Shown: positions 17,564 to 28,135, counted from the first letter of the stretch. The stretch is 64,000 nucleotides of DNA from Parafrankia irregularis (GCF_001536285.1 NZ_FAOZ01000030.1:46658-110657), one strand, 5' to 3'. Notes: generated by a model not told the origin, from the sequence alone. Translations and numbers: made by a program.

Positions 17564-20500
17564 TCATTGCGTGGCAGCTATGTAATCCAGGGTTGTGCTG
17601 TAGGTGTCGGAGGCGACGAAGGGGATGTCGACGGAGTAGTCGTTACTGATCGCGTCTCCTCCCGCCGCGGACGGGACGTCCTGGCTGTGCACCAGGACGG
17701 CGGTGGTGTGCGACAGCGGCTGGAAGGCACCGCCTCCGGTGGCCCGGACCGACAGCATGTCCAGCGGGATGGTGTCGTCGTTGCCGGGAAGCGTTCCTGC
17801 CAGCGCCGGGGCGGTTCCCTGCACGGAGACCGTGTAGCCGTCCGCGCTGTTCGTGATGACGGTCATGGTGACCGCGTGGTCGGCGGTGACCGTCTGGTTC
17901 GGCACGCCGGACAGGGTGAAGGACGTCGGGAGGTCGGTCAGGCTGAGCGTCTGCGCCTCGATCGTCGTCGTCGCCGTGCAGGCTGGCCCGGACCCGCTGC
18001 CGGTGCAGGTACTGCCCGGGGCCGCGGAGGCGGCCTGGTTCGCCAGCGCCGCCCCGGGCGTGGCCGTCGGGTCGACGGTGACGGAGTAGGTGATGGTGAC
18101 GCTCGCGCCGACGGCCAGGCTTCCGGTCCAGGTCAGTACGGGGGCGGTGAAGCTCACGGCGCCTGTGGTGGCGGTGGCGTCGTTGTTCCAGGTGGCGTTG
18201 CCGGCCAGCCCGGTGAGGTCGTCGCTGATGGACGCCGCCGGGTACGGGGCCTCGCCGGTGTTCGTCGCGGTGATCGTGTAGCCGATGGTGCTGCCTACTA
18301 CGGCGCTGGACCGGTCCGCCACCTTGGTGATCGTCAGGGCTGGGACGAGGATCGCGGTGGTGGCTGTGCAGGCGGTGTCCGTGCCGCCGGCCAGGCAGTC
18401 GGCGCCGGCGGTCGCCGAGGAGACCACGTTTGTGGCGGTGTGGTCGCCGTTCGCCGGCAGCGCGGTCGTCACCGAGTAGGTGACGGTCGCGCTCGCGCCG
18501 ACGGCGAGGTCGCCGGTCCAGGTCAGGTGCGGGCTGGTGTAGCTCACCGTGCCGGTGGTGGCCGCGGCGTCGTTGTTGTACGCGGCGTCGTCGAGCACGC
18601 CGGACAGGTCGTCGGTGAAGGACGCCCCGGTGTAGGGCGTCTGGCCCGCGTTGGCCACGGTGACCGTGTAGAGGATCGGGCTGCCCGCGACGGTGGTGCC
18701 GCCGGTGGAGGCGGTCTTGGTGATGGTGAGCTGGGGGATGAGGATCAGGACGATGGTCCGGCAGGGGGAGGGGTTGTTCCCGCTGTCCGGCGGGCAGGTG
18801 CTGCCGAGCTCTGTCGAGCTGACAGTGGTGATGAGCGCGTGCGGGCCCAGGATCTGCTGGTGCACGGTGGCCGAGTAGGTGATGGTCACGCTGGCGCCGA
18901 CGGCGAGGTCGCCGGTCCAGGTCAGCAGCGGTTCCGTGTACGTCAGAGTGCCGGCGGTGGCGGTCGCGTCGCCGTTGTAGTCCGCGTCCGGGGAGAGACC
19001 GGTGAGGTCGTCGGCAAGTGTTGCCGCCGTGTACGGCGTCTGCCCGGTGTTGGCGATGGTGATCGTCCAGGTGACGGTTCCGCCGGGGAGGGTGGCGGTC
19101 GTGCTCGGCGTCTTCTGGATGGTCAGCTGCGGCACCAGCAGGGTGAGGGTGGCGCTGCAGGCCGGGTCGGTCCCGCCGGCGGTGCAGGTGCTCCCCGGGG
19201 TGGTGGACTCGACGAAGTTGGTCACCACACCTCCCTGGGTGATCGGGTTTACCGTCACCGACAGGGTGATCGTGGCCGTCTGCCCGGGGGCGAGGTCACC
19301 GTTCCAGGTCAGCTGGACACCGCCCGGGCCGAATGTGAGGGTCCCGACGGTCGCGGCCGCGTCTCCGTTGTAGGTAAGGAAGTTGTCGGTGTCGTCGTTG
19401 CCGAAGCTCACCGTGGCACCGGGGTAGGGAACCTGGCCGGTGTTGGTGATGGTGATCGTTGAATGGATCACGTCGCCCGGGCCCGCGGATGTCCGGTCGA
19501 TCGCGGTGGCGATGGTGAGCTCGCTGATCCGCGCGGTCGCCGAGCACCGCGCGTCGCCGCTCCCGGCCGGGCAGTTGTTGCCGGCGGCCGCGGAGGCGGC
19601 GGTGCTCGTCAGAACGCCGTCGCCGCCCCCCGCCCCCTGGGCGCGCACGGTGACCGAGAAGGTGACCGTGGCGGAGGCGTCCGGGTTGAGGTCGCCGGTC
19701 CAGGTCAGGGTGGAGCCGGTGACGTCGACGGTGCCCGCGGTCGCGGCCGCGTCACCGTTGTAGGCCGCGTCATCGAGCACGTCCGCCAGCGCGTCCGTGA
19801 CCGTGGCGCCGGTGTAGGGAACCTGGCCGGCGTTGCTGATGGCGATGGTGAAGGTGACCGTCTCGCCCGGCAGGACCGTCGCCGCGCTCACCGAGCTCGT
19901 GACTGTCAGCGCCGGGGTCAGGACCGCGACGCTCCCGAGGCACCCGGCGTTGGCGCTGTTTGGCGGGCAGGAGCTGCCCGTCTCGGTGGACGCGAGCATG
20001 GTTACCAGCACCTTGTCCCCCGGGTCGGGGTCACGCACCGTGAGGGAGTAGGTCACCGTGACCACCGCGCCGACGGCGAGGTCGCCGGTCCAGGTGAGGG
20101 TCTGGCCGGCGAACGTCGGGGTCCCCGCGGAGGCGACGGCGTCCCCGTTGAAGATCGCGTCGTCGAGGGCGCCGGTGAGGTCGGCCGTGACCACGGCGCC
20201 GGCGTAGGGCGTCTGGCCGCTGTTGGTGATGGTGGTGGTGTACCCGACCACCTGGCCGGGCTCGGCCGAGGTGGTGTTCGCGGCCGTGGTCATCGTCAGC
20301 CCGGGGATCAGGACCTGTACGGCCCCGCCGCAGGCCGGGTCGGTCCCGCCGGGCGGGCAGTTGCTGCCGGGCGCGGACGTGACGAAGGCTCCCTGGACGA
20401 TCCGGTCACCCAGGTCCGGATTGTTGATCACGGAGCTCGCGGTGATGGTCACCGTCGCCCCCACCGCGATGGGGCCCCTCCAGACGAGCGCCTGGCCCGG

Positions 20501-23500
20501 GATGGTGACCAGTGTGCCCGAGCTGGCGGTCTGGTCGCCGGTCGGGGTCGCGTCGTCCCTGATACCGGCAGAGGCCAACGTCACCGTGATGTCGCTGTAC
20601 GGGGTCGCTCCGGTGTTGGTGAACGTGGCGGTGAACGCGATCCGCTGGCCGGGAACGGCGGAGCTGACCGTCGTCACGTTGATCGCCAGTCTGCTGACGG
20701 TGACCGTGGAGGTGCAGCGTGGGTCGGCCGACCCCGCCGCGCAGTTGGAGCCGGACGACCCGGACTCCAGCTGGTCGGTGAGGGTGCCGTCGCTGAAGGT
20801 TCCCACGGTCACCGAGAAGGTGATGGTGACCAGTCCCGAGGCCGGGACGTTCCCGTTCCAGGACAGGGTGGACCCCGTGATGCCCACCGTGCCCGCCGAG
20901 GCCGTCACGTCGCCGTTGTAGGTGCTCTGGTCGAGCACCTCGCTGAGGTCGTCGGTGAGCGCGGCGCCCGTGTACGGGGTGGCGCCGCCGTTCGCGACCG
21001 TGATGGTGTAGGTGACCGTGTCGCCCGCGGGAGCGCTGGGCACGTCCGTGCGGGTGGTGAGGGTCAACAGCGCCGGAGCCGTGATCGGCACGGTGGTGGT
21101 GCACGACGGATCGGTTCCGCCGGCCGGGCAGTTCGCGCCCGCCGAGGTCGAGACGACCGTCCCGGTCAGCGCCTGGTCTCCGGGCGCGGGATTGCCCACG
21201 GTGGTGGTGAAGGTGATGGTCGCGGTGGCGCCAGGAGCGAGCGCGCCGGTCCAGGCCAGCGTGGGAGCGGTGTAGGAGACCGAGCCCGTCGAGGCCACCG
21301 CGTCGCCGTTGTACCCGGCGTCGTCGAGGATGCCGGCCAGTGACTCGCTGATCGTGGCCGCGGGGTAGCTCGACTGGCCGGTGTTGGCCACCGTGATGGT
21401 CCAGGTGACCGTCTGCCCGGGCAGGGCGGTCGCGGCGTCGGCGGTCTGGTGGATCGTCAGCGCCGGCGTGAGAACCACGACACCCGAGAGGCAGCCGGGA
21501 GTGGTGACCTGCGGGCAGGAGCTTCCGGCCGCGGTCGACGTGGTCGTGACGAGCACCGTCTTGTCCCCCGGGTCGGGGTCGCGGATCGTTGCGGAGAAGG
21601 TGATCGTCGCCGTCGCGCCCACGGCGAGGTCGCCCGTCCAGGTGAGGGCGGAGCCCGCGAGGCTCACCGTCCCGGCGGAGGCCACGGCGTCGGCGTTGTA
21701 GACCGCGTCGTCGAGGAGCCCGCTCAGCCCGGCCGTCACCGTCACACCGGTGTAGGGGGTCTGGCCGCTGTTGGTCACCGTCGTCGTGTAGGCGACGGTG
21801 CCCCCGGGCAGCGCGGTGGAGGCGTTCGCGGTGGTGCCGACGGTGAGTCCGGGGACGACGACCGTGGCGTACAGCGAGCACCGCGGATCGGTGCCGCCCG
21901 GCGGGCAGTTGCTCCCCGGCGCGTCCGTCGTCGAGGAACCGCTCAGGACACGGTTCCCCGGGTCGGGGTCGCGGATCGTCATGGTGGCGGTGACGACGAG
22001 CGTTGCGCCCACCGGGATGTCGCCGGACCACACTCCACCGGCCGCGGAGACGGAAAGCGTGCCGAAGTTGGCCGTCTGATCACCGTTGCTGATCACGTCG
22101 TCCCCGATATCGGTGCCGTCGCTGCTGATCGTGATGCCCGTGTACGGCACCTGCCCGGTGTTCGTGACGGTGGTGGTCGCTCTGATGACCGATCCGGGCG
22201 TCGCGGTCGGCTGGTCGAAGGCCGAGGAGATGATCAGCTGGGCGATCGGGACCGTCACCGTGCAGCGGGTGTCCGTCCCGCCCGCGGGGCAGTTGCTCCC
22301 CTCGCTCGGCGAGGTGATCGTGTTGGTCAGCAGCCCGTCCCCCGCGGCCGGGCTGTCGGTCGTGACCGAGTACACGATCGTCGCGCTCGCGCTGGCGGCG
22401 AGGGCGCCCGTCCAGCTCAGTACCGGCGCCGCGTAGCTGGCGGTACCGGTGGTGGCCGTGACGTCGTTGTTGTAGACGGCGTCGTCGAGCACCCCGGCGA
22501 GCGGGTCGGTGAACGACGCGGCCGGGTAGGGGACCTGGCCGGCGTTGGTCACCGTGACCGTGTAGGTGGTCACCCCGCCGGGCGTGGACGTCGCCGCGCT
22601 CGCCGACTTCGCGATGGTCAGCCGCGGGACCAGGATCTGTACGGCCGCGGTGCAGGCCGGGTCGGTTCCGCCCGGCGGGCAGTTCGCGCCGAGTGCCGAG
22701 GAGGTGGCCGTGTTGACGAGGGCTCCGTCACCGGTGGTGGAGCTGAGCGTGGTGATCGAGAAGGTGATGGTCGCGCTGGCCCCCACCGCCAGATCGCCGG
22801 TCCAGGTGAGGGTCTGCGCGGCGTAGGTCACCGAGCCGGTGGTGGCGGTGGCGTCGCCGTTGTAGCTGGCATGATCCAGGAGCGCGGCCAGCGAATCGCT
22901 CACGGTGGCGCCGGTGTAGGGGGCCTGGCCGGTGTTCGCCACCTGGATCGTGTACGTGACGGTGCCGCCAGGGGTCACCCCGCCGGTGTTCGCGGTCTTG
23001 GTGATGGTCAGCGCGGGGATGAGCACCGTCACCGTCGTGGTGCAGGCCGGGTCGGTTCCGCCGGGCGGGCAGTTGCTGCCCTGCGCGGTTGACGAGATGG
23101 TCGTCCGGACCATCCGGTTGCCCGTGTCCGGGTTGCGTACCTGCACCGACGCGGTGATCGTGACCGATGCTCCCGGCGCGAGGTTGCCGGTCCAGTACAG
23201 GTTGTGGGCGTCCGCCGTCAGCTGGCCGGAGGTCGCCTGGCCGTCGCCGAGGTAGGTCGCGTCGTCCTGTTCGTCGGTGAGGCCGATCGCGAACAGCCGT
23301 CCGCTGTACGGGGTCTGGCCGTTGTTGACCGCGGTGAAGGTCCGTCGGATCACACCCGTCGGGATGGTGGTGCTCACGTCGGAGCTGGCGGTCAGCGTCA
23401 GGATCGACACGGTCACCCTGCTGGCGCAGCGCGGGTCGGTCCCGCCGGCCGGGCAGATCGTCCCCACGGTGGGCGAGGTGACCGAGCTCGACAGCACCTG

Positions 23501-26500
23501 GTCGCCGGTGCCCGGGTTGGCGACCGTCACCGAGTAGGTGACGGTGGCGGTCGCCCCGACAGCCAGGTCTCCCGTCCAGGTGACCGCGGACCCGGTGAAG
23601 GCGGCGGCACCGGACGAGGCGGAGACGTCGGCGTTGTACGTGGCGTCGTCGAGCACGCCCCCGAGGGCGTCGGTGAACGTCACCCCGGTGAACGGGCTGG
23701 CGGCGGTGTTCGTGGTGGTGACGGTGTAGGTCACCGTCTCACCCTGGGCCGCTGACGGGGCGCTCGCCGTCTTCGCGATGACCAGCGGCCCGGCCGCGAC
23801 GGAGAGGGTGGCGGCCCGGCTCGCGGTCTGTCCGAAGGCGTCCGTCACTTCGACGGTGAAGGGGTAGCTGCCGGCAGTCGTCGGCGTGCCGGCCAGCAGG
23901 CCGGTCGACGGGTCCAGGGTGATACCGGGCGGCAGGCTGCCGGAGCTGACCGCCCAGGTGAACGGCGCGGTCCCGCCGGTGACCGTGAGCTGCTGGCTGT
24001 AGGAGACGCCCGCCTGGGCGGCCGGCAGCGACGAGAACGTCAGGCTCGGCGGCGCCGCGATGGTGAGGGTGAGGCTCCGGGTCGCCGACTGGTTGAACGC
24101 GTCGGTCACCCGGACGGCGAACGAGGCCGTGCCGGCGGTGGTCGGCGTCCCGGACAGCAGCCCGGTGGACGGGTTCAGCGTGAGGCCGGCGGGCAGCGCG
24201 CCGGCGCTCACCGACCAGACGAACGGGCTCGTCCCGCCGGAGACGGTGAGCTGCTGGCTGTAGGCCACGCCGACCTCACCAGCCGGGGGAGCGGGGAACG
24301 GCAGCGTCGGGGCCGAGGCGATCGCGATGGTCAGGTTCTGGGTCGCCGACTGGCCGCTGGCGTCCACCACCCGCAGAGTGAAGGGGTAGTCCCCGGGAGT
24401 GGTCGGGGTGCCCGTCACCAGGCCGGTGGCCGCGTTGAGGATGAGGCCGGGCGGGAGGCTGCCGGAACTGAGCGACCAGGTGAAGGGGGACGTTCCGCCC
24501 GTCGTCGTGAACTGGACCGTGTAGGCCGCGCCCACCTCGCCGGCTGGTGGGGCCGGGTTCGTCAGGCCGGGCGAGACGTTCGCCGTGACCGGGGAGGAGA
24601 TCGCCGAAGCCGGCCCGGTGCCCGCCGCGTTGACGGCCGCGACGGTGAACGTGTAGGTGGTGCCGCCGGTCAGCCCGGTGACCGTCCGGGTTGTCGCGGT
24701 GCCGGTGAAGGTCTGCGGCGCCTGGGCCACCCCGTTGATGAAGGGGGTGACCACGTAGCCGGTGATCGGGCTGCTGTTGTTCGCCGGGGTCGACCAGGTC
24801 AGGGTCGCCGACTGGCTTCCCGCGCTCACCGCGGTGATCGACGGCGCGGCCGGCACGTTGTAGGGCACCACCGCGGCCGAGGGCTGGCTGGCCGCACCGT
24901 TTCCGAGCGCGTTCACCGCCCGCACGGTGAAGGTGTAGGAGCCACCCACCGTCAGCCCGGTCAGCGTCCGCGTGGTCGTCGAGGCGTCGAACGTCACCGG
25001 CGTCTGCGCCACCCCGTTCAGAGAGGGGGTGACGACGTAGCTGCTGATCGTGCTGCCGTTGGCCGAGGGCGCGACCCAGCTCACCGTGGCGCTGGCGACC
25101 CCGGCGGTGGCGGTCGGCGCCGCCGGGGTGCCGGGGACGCTGGTGTAGGTGTAGGGCACCAGCCCGGCGATGCCGGAGGTGACCACGGTGACCCCGACCG
25201 CTTCGACCGTCGACCGTGCCGGCATCGAGGAGATGGACAGCGAGCCGTTGGGGTTGACGGTGAAGCAGCCCGCGGCCGGGCCGGACTGGCAGGGCAGCAG
25301 CACCACGGGGGTGCCGGCACGCTGCTCGGCCGTGGTGCCGATCTCGATCGCGGTGGCGCCCGCGATGTTGGTGCCGGTCACCGTGGCCGAGCCGCCGCCG
25401 GACACCGAGCCCGAGGTCGGTGTGATCGCGAGCCCCGTGGGGGCCGACGGCACGGTCCCGGCCGTCGTGGAGCTGGTGTAGCCAGGGGCGACGTCGCCCG
25501 CGCCCACGGTGCTGACCGAGGTGGTCTGGATCAGTGATGGCGTGACACCCGACCCGGTCACGATCGCCACCACCGTGATCGGTGGCAGGGACGTCCCGGC
25601 CGCGAACGGCGCGTTGCTGTTGGTGCAGCTGATATTTCGCCCCGACGGCGCCTCGCAGACCCAGCCCGATCCGAACGCCCCCACCGGCACCACGTTGACC
25701 GGCACCGTCTGGGTGACCGTGACAGGCTGCGTCACCGCGGCGCCGGCTGCCACGGCCGCGGTGACCGTGTAGGTGACCGGGTCTCCGGGCTGCGGGCTCG
25801 ACCCGTTGTAGCTCGTGGTCGCGACCGTGAGCGTGGGAACCGCGTCGATCGTGGCCACCTTGACCTCGTCGATCTCGTGGTTGTCGTTCTCCCCGCCGGT
25901 GGCGCCGACCCAGCCGAAGGTGAGCTGGCGCGGGACGCCGTCCGCGTCGGTCCAGGACGACGACGGGTAGAGGCCGGCCGGCGCAGCCGGCAGCGTGCCG
26001 GTCAGGACCACGGCCGACCCGCCGATCGGGGTCACCTCGACCCGGTAGCGCTCGGGGCCGACGGACGTCCCGGTGTCGTCGACGATCGTCGAACCGGTCG
26101 GGTTGATGATCACCTTGACCGGCACCCGCGCGCTCGCCCGGTTGCTTGTCCGCAGGTTCAGCGGCGCGGCGGAGGTCGTGCTCGCGGTGCTGTTGACCGC
26201 GCAGTACCCGGTCGTCCCGTTGCCGGGGCCGCGGACGACGACCTGCGCCGGCACTCGTGCGCCCGAGGCGATGTAGGGCGGGTCGACGCAGTTCGTGCCC
26301 TCGTACTGGTTGTTGCTGAAGTCGCCGTAGAGGTCCACGCCGACGCCCAGGTAGGCGTTGCTCAGCCCGACCGCGCTCGGCCGGCTCGGCGAGTAGCCGA
26401 GGGCACCGGCGGACTGCCCGAGGTTCGACGGTGCCGCCGGCCGCGCGGGATCAGTCGCAGCCAGGACGAACCCGATGCCGTCGCCGCCGGACGAGCCGCC

Positions 26501-26890
26501 GTACTGGTAGGTGTTGAAGCTGACGACCAGCCCCCGGGACGTCGGCACGCTGGTCGCCCCGAAGACGCCACCGACCAGGTTGGCGGAGTGAGTGGTCAGC
26601 CGCAGTTTCCCGGACCCCTGGGTGTCCTTCTCGGTCTGGCAGCTGCGCAGCACGCCGATGGTGCTGTTCCCGCTGGCCGTTAGGCAGGCGGCGTTGCCCC
26701 CGCTCTGCCCGGGGGCGAGGCCGGGCAGCACGACCGCGCCGGTGCCGTTCGGCGTGTTGTTGTGGAACGGCTGATCGAAGACCACCGTGCCGGCCGCGAG
26801 CGCCGGCGGCGACGTGAACATCGAGATGGACCCGGTCAACAACGTGGTGATGACCAGGAGTACCAGGACTCGTTCCGGACCGCGACCCAT
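17564..26890 (-). CDS. Giant secreted adhesin-like protein: lectin, Fn3, Ig and 15 DUF11 repeats with a WxL-like C-terminus
   Basis: About 3108 aa. A signal peptide (VLVLLVITTLLTGSISMF, cleavage near ALA-AG) is followed by an L-type lectin-like domain (~35-350: FDQPFHNNTPNGTG, SFNTYQYGGSSGGDGIGFVL, DLYGDFSNNQYEG), a DUF11-like domain (~360-480), an IPT/TIG-like segment (~490-580), two Fn3 domains (~583-770), three putative-Ig He_PIG domains (~773-1030), fifteen DUF11 repeats of ~130 aa (~1032-2980), many carrying the pair C-P-x-GGTDPxC, and a final ~125-aa domain shared with the protein at 28243-28788. There is no LPXTG motif and no C-terminal membrane helix, so attachment probably relies on the last domain. 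The start at 26890 begins the signal peptide; a TTG at 26977 is the in-frame alternative. Confidence 0.8.
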   Translation of the reverse strand: MGRGPERVLVLLVITTLLTGSISMFTSPPALAAGTVVFDQPFHNNTPNGTGAVVLPGLAPGQSGGNAACLTASGNSTIGVLRSCQTEKDTQGSGKLRLTTHSANLVGGVFGATSVPTSRGLVVSFNTYQYGGSSGGDGIGFVLAATDPARPAAPSNLGQSAGALGYSPSRPSAVGLSNAYLGVGVDLYGDFSNNQYEGTNCVDPPYIASGARVPAQVVVRGPGNGTTGYCAVNSTASTTSAAPLNLRTSNRASARVPVKVIINPTGSTIVDDTGTSVGPERYRVEVTPIGGSAVVLTGTLPAAPAGLYPSSSWTDADGVPRQLTFGWVGATGGENDNHEIDEVKVATIDAVPTLTVATTSYNGSSPQPGDPVTYTVTAAVAAGAAVTQPVTVTQTVPVNVVPVGAFGSGWVCEAPSGRNISCTNSNAPFAAGTSLPPITVVAIVTGSGVTPSLIQTTSVSTVGAGDVAPGYTSSTTAGTVPSAPTGLAITPTSGSVSGGGSATVTGTNIAGATAIEIGTTAEQRAGTPVVLLPCQSGPAAGCFTVNPNGSLSISSMPARSTVEAVGVTVVTSGIAGLVPYTYTSVPGTPAAPTATAGVASATVSWVAPSANGSTISSYVVTPSLNGVAQTPVTFDASTTTRTLTGLTVGGSYTFTVRAVNALGNGAASQPSAAVVPYNVPAAPSITAVSAGSQSATLTWSTPANNSSPITGYVVTPFINGVAQAPQTFTGTATTRTVTGLTGGTTYTFTVAAVNAAGTGPASAISSPVTANVSPGLTNPAPPAGEVGAAYTVQFTTTGGTSPFTWSLSSGSLPPGLILNAATGLVTGTPTTPGDYPFTLRVVDASGQSATQNLTIAIASAPTLPFPAPPAGEVGVAYSQQLTVSGGTSPFVWSVSAGALPAGLTLNPSTGLLSGTPTTAGTASFAVRVTDAFNQSATRSLTLTIAAPPSLTFSSLPAAQAGVSYSQQLTVTGGTAPFTWAVSSGSLPPGITLDPSTGLLAGTPTTAGSYPFTVEVTDAFGQTASRAATLSVAAGPLVIAKTASAPSAAQGETVTYTVTTTNTAASPFTGVTFTDALGGVLDDATYNADVSASSGAAAFTGSAVTWTGDLAVGATATVTYSVTVANPGTGDQVLSSSVTSPTVGTICPAGGTDPRCASRVTVSILTLTASSDVSTTIPTGVIRRTFTAVNNGQTPYSGRLFAIGLTDEQDDATYLGDGQATSGQLTADAHNLYWTGNLAPGASVTITASVQVRNPDTGNRMVRTTISSTAQGSNCPPGGTDPACTTTVTVLIPALTITKTANTGGVTPGGTVTYTIQVANTGQAPYTGATVSDSLAALLDHASYNGDATATTGSVTYAAQTLTWTGDLAVGASATITFSITTLSSTTGDGALVNTATSSALGANCPPGGTDPACTAAVQILVPRLTIAKSASAATSTPGGVTTYTVTVTNAGQVPYPAASFTDPLAGVLDDAVYNNDVTATTGTASYAAPVLSWTGALAASASATIVYSVTTDSPAAGDGLLTNTITSPSEGSNCPAGGTDTRCTVTVPIAQLIISSAFDQPTATPGSVIRATTTVTNTGQVPYTGITISSDGTDIGDDVISNGDQTANFGTLSVSAAGGVWSGDIPVGATLVVTATMTIRDPDPGNRVLSGSSTTDAPGSNCPPGGTDPRCSLYATVVVPGLTVGTTANASTALPGGTVAYTTTVTNSGQTPYTGVTVTAGLSGLLDDAVYNADAVASAGTVSLAGSALTWTGDLAVGATATITFSATIRDPDPGDKTVLVTTTSTAAGSSCPQVTTPGCLSGVVVLTPALTIHQTADAATALPGQTVTWTITVANTGQSSYPAATISESLAGILDDAGYNGDAVASTGSVSYTAPTLAWTGALAPGATATITFTTTVGNPAPGDQALTGTVVSTSAGANCPAGGTDPSCTTTVPITAPALLTLTTRTDVPSAPAGDTVTYTITVANGGATPYTGAALTDDLSEVLDQSTYNGDVTASAGTVGITGSTLSWNGNVPASGLVTITFSVTVGTFSDGTLTDQLESGSSGSNCAAGSADPRCTSTVTVSRLAINVTTVSSAVPGQRIAFTATFTNTGATPYSDITVTLASAGIRDDATPTGDQTASSGTLVTIPGQALVWRGPIAVGATVTITASSVINNPDLGDRIVQGAFVTSAPGSNCPPGGTDPACGGAVQVLIPGLTMTTAANTTSAEPGQVVGYTTTITNSGQTPYAGAVVTADLTGALDDAIFNGDAVASAGTPTFAGQTLTWTGDLAVGAVVTVTYSLTVRDPDPGDKVLVTMLASTETGSSCPPNSANAGCLGSVAVLTPALTVTSSVSAATVLPGETVTFTIAISNAGQVPYTGATVTDALADVLDDAAYNGDAAATAGTVDVTGSTLTWTGDLNPDASATVTFSVTVRAQGAGGGDGVLTSTAASAAAGNNCPAGSGDARCSATARISELTIATAIDRTSAGPGDVIHSTITITNTGQVPYPGATVSFGNDDTDNFLTYNGDAAATVGTLTFGPGGVQLTWNGDLAPGQTATITLSVTVNPITQGGVVTNFVESTTPGSTCTAGGTDPACSATLTLLVPQLTIQKTPSTTATLPGGTVTWTITIANTGQTPYTAATLADDLTGLSPDADYNGDATATAGTLTYTEPLLTWTGDLAVGASVTITYSATVHQQILGPHALITTVSSTELGSTCPPDSGNNPSPCRTIVLILIPQLTITKTASTGGTTVAGSPILYTVTVANAGQTPYTGASFTDDLSGVLDDAAYNNDAAATTGTVSYTSPHLTWTGDLAVGASATVTYSVTTALPANGDHTATNVVSSATAGADCLAGGTDTACTATTAILVPALTITKVADRSSAVVGSTIGYTITATNTGEAPYPAASISDDLTGLAGNATWNNDATATTGAVSFTAPVLTWTGSLAVGASVTITYSVTVDPTATPGAALANQAASAAPGSTCTGSGSGPACTATTTIEAQTLSLTDLPTSFTLSGVPNQTVTADHAVTMTVITNSADGYTVSVQGTAPALAGTLPGNDDTIPLDMLSVRATGGGAFQPLSHTTAVLVHSQDVPSAAGGDAISNDYSVDIPFVASDTYSTTLDYIAATQ
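17950..23795 (-). repeat. Fifteen ~390-bp tandem repeats encoding DUF11 domains
   Basis: The giant surface gene contains fifteen consecutive diverged copies of a ~390-bp unit. Each protein unit starts like LTITKTAS, passes through an NTGQTPYTGA-type motif, DDAxYNGDATAT-type and TWTGDLAVGA-type motifs, and usually ends with a two-Cys segment before the next copy. Copies 5, 9 and 12 are the most diverged in the middle motif. The array is old enough for clear sequence drift. Confidence 0.9.
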
Positions 26891-27079
26891 TCGGGAAACC
26901 TGGCCCGGTGCCCTTTCCCGTTCCGATTCTCTCGCCGTGCTCACCACGGCCACGATAAGGGTCTTTACGCCGAACAACAGTGAGGCGTTGTCCCCTAGGA
27001 ATCCGGTGTGTCGCGGCGGATATCCGGCGGCGACTCCCGAGGTTTCATGAAGTCGTCTTCTGCTGCCCTTGTTCGAGTA

Positions 27080-28135
27080 TCACCGACCATCGGTAGTATC
27101 GGGCATGGCGCTCTTTCCGGCCGCGATGGCACTCTCGGCATCCTCCTGTCGGCGCAGCACCTGGGCGGCTGCCGTGACCCGGCGGCGGTAGAAGCGCCGG
27201 CCAAACAGGCCGACCAGCCCGAGGAGTACCAGGCCGACAAGAACCACAGTTGCCCTGACCACCGGGAAAATCGTTACCGAGGCCGCTGCCCGCTGCATCG
27301 AGCCATCCCGTGAGGGAAAGGCCAGCTCGGCCCGGCAGCGACACATCGCCGGCGGGTCGTTCCACTGCACCGAGACATTACGGGTCTCGCCGCGCGGCAC
27401 TGTGAAATCGGGGAGAGTCACCGTGCCTCCGCCCACCCGGAGGCGCAGCCGGCCCTTTTCGCCGCGGAAGTCGCGATGCACCGTCCCGGTGTTGCGAAAG
27501 GTCGCCGAAATCCGAATCGGCCCGCCTGGCGAGAACGACGGCATCGCCAGTCTCGTGATCTTTACCGTGTCGTCCACCGGGCCCGGGACAGTGATGTAGA
27601 TCGGCGCGCCGATTCCCCGGTTCAGCCGGATCTGCTCACGCCCCTGCGCGGGAACCATGAACAGGATGGCGACGTGATGGTCGCCCGGCTCAGGTCTGGG
27701 CGGCACCGTGATCCGCACGGTGACGACCTGCCGGGCGCCGGGAGCGAGGCGGAACCGCTCGGGCTGTACCTTCACCCAGCTCATGGCCGAGTACGGGGTT
27801 TCCTCCCGTAGGAACCGGACATTGCCCTCATGATCCGCGGAGAAGCCGGTGTGGCTCACCGCCAGGTCGAGCGGGTCCCGCCCCCGGTTGGTCACCGTGA
27901 ACTCATGCCTGCCGTCGATCTGCTCCGGCGAGACGACCATCCTCGTCGGACTCACCGAAAGCCCGAACGCGGGGGCCGGGGCCGTGGGCGCCGGCGCGGC
28001 AGGAGAGGGGGCCGCGGCAGCCGGGCCCGCGCCGGCCAGAGCGAGCTGCCCGAGGAGGCAGCCGAGCACGACGAGGATCCGGGCAACACGTCCGGTTCGG
28101 GCCCTCCGGCGTTCGTGAATCTGGCAGGTCACCAT
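27080..28135 (-). CDS. DUF916 (WxL-interacting-type) membrane-anchored surface protein
   Basis: A 351-aa protein. A signal peptide (VARILVVLGCLLGQLALAGA, then an AAAAPSPAAPAP spacer) leads into a DUF916/WxLIP peptidoglycan-binding-type domain: FGLSVSPTRMVVSPEQIDG, FTVTNRGRDPLDLAVSHTG and APGARQVVTVRITVPPRPEP. A second beta-domain (~residues 185-285) follows, then a C-terminal membrane helix (ATVVLVGLVLLGLVGLFGRR, ~292-312) and a basic cytoplasmic tail. In Firmicutes, DUF916-DUF3324 proteins bridge peptidoglycan and WxL proteins. Its position between the giant adhesin and the small WxL-like protein fits such a bridging role, here in an actinomycete. About 100 bp separate it from each neighbour. 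Confidence 0.72.
   Translation of the reverse strand: MVTCQIHERRRARTGRVARILVVLGCLLGQLALAGAGPAAAAPSPAAPAPTAPAPAFGLSVSPTRMVVSPEQIDGRHEFTVTNRGRDPLDLAVSHTGFSADHEGNVRFLREETPYSAMSWVKVQPERFRLAPGARQVVTVRITVPPRPEPGDHHVAILFMVPAQGREQIRLNRGIGAPIYITVPGPVDDTVKITRLAMPSFSPGGPIRISATFRNTGTVHRDFRGEKGRLRLRVGGGTVTLPDFTVPRGETRNVSVQWNDPPAMCRCRAELAFPSRDGSMQRAAASVTIFPVVRATVVLVGLVLLGLVGLFGRRFYRRRVTAAAQVLRRQEDAESAIAAGKSAMPDTTDGR

Noticed and set aside
17513..23755. Long plus-strand open frames opposite the giant surface gene
   Set aside because: They are Gly/Arg/Asp/Val-rich translations antisense to the DUF11 repeats, show no family motifs, and follow the codon periodicity of the real minus-strand gene.
17950..23795. 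Regular repeats as a CRISPR array or satellite
   Set aside because: The ~390-bp units are diverged and coding, with one continuous frame; there are no short identical repeats with unique spacers.
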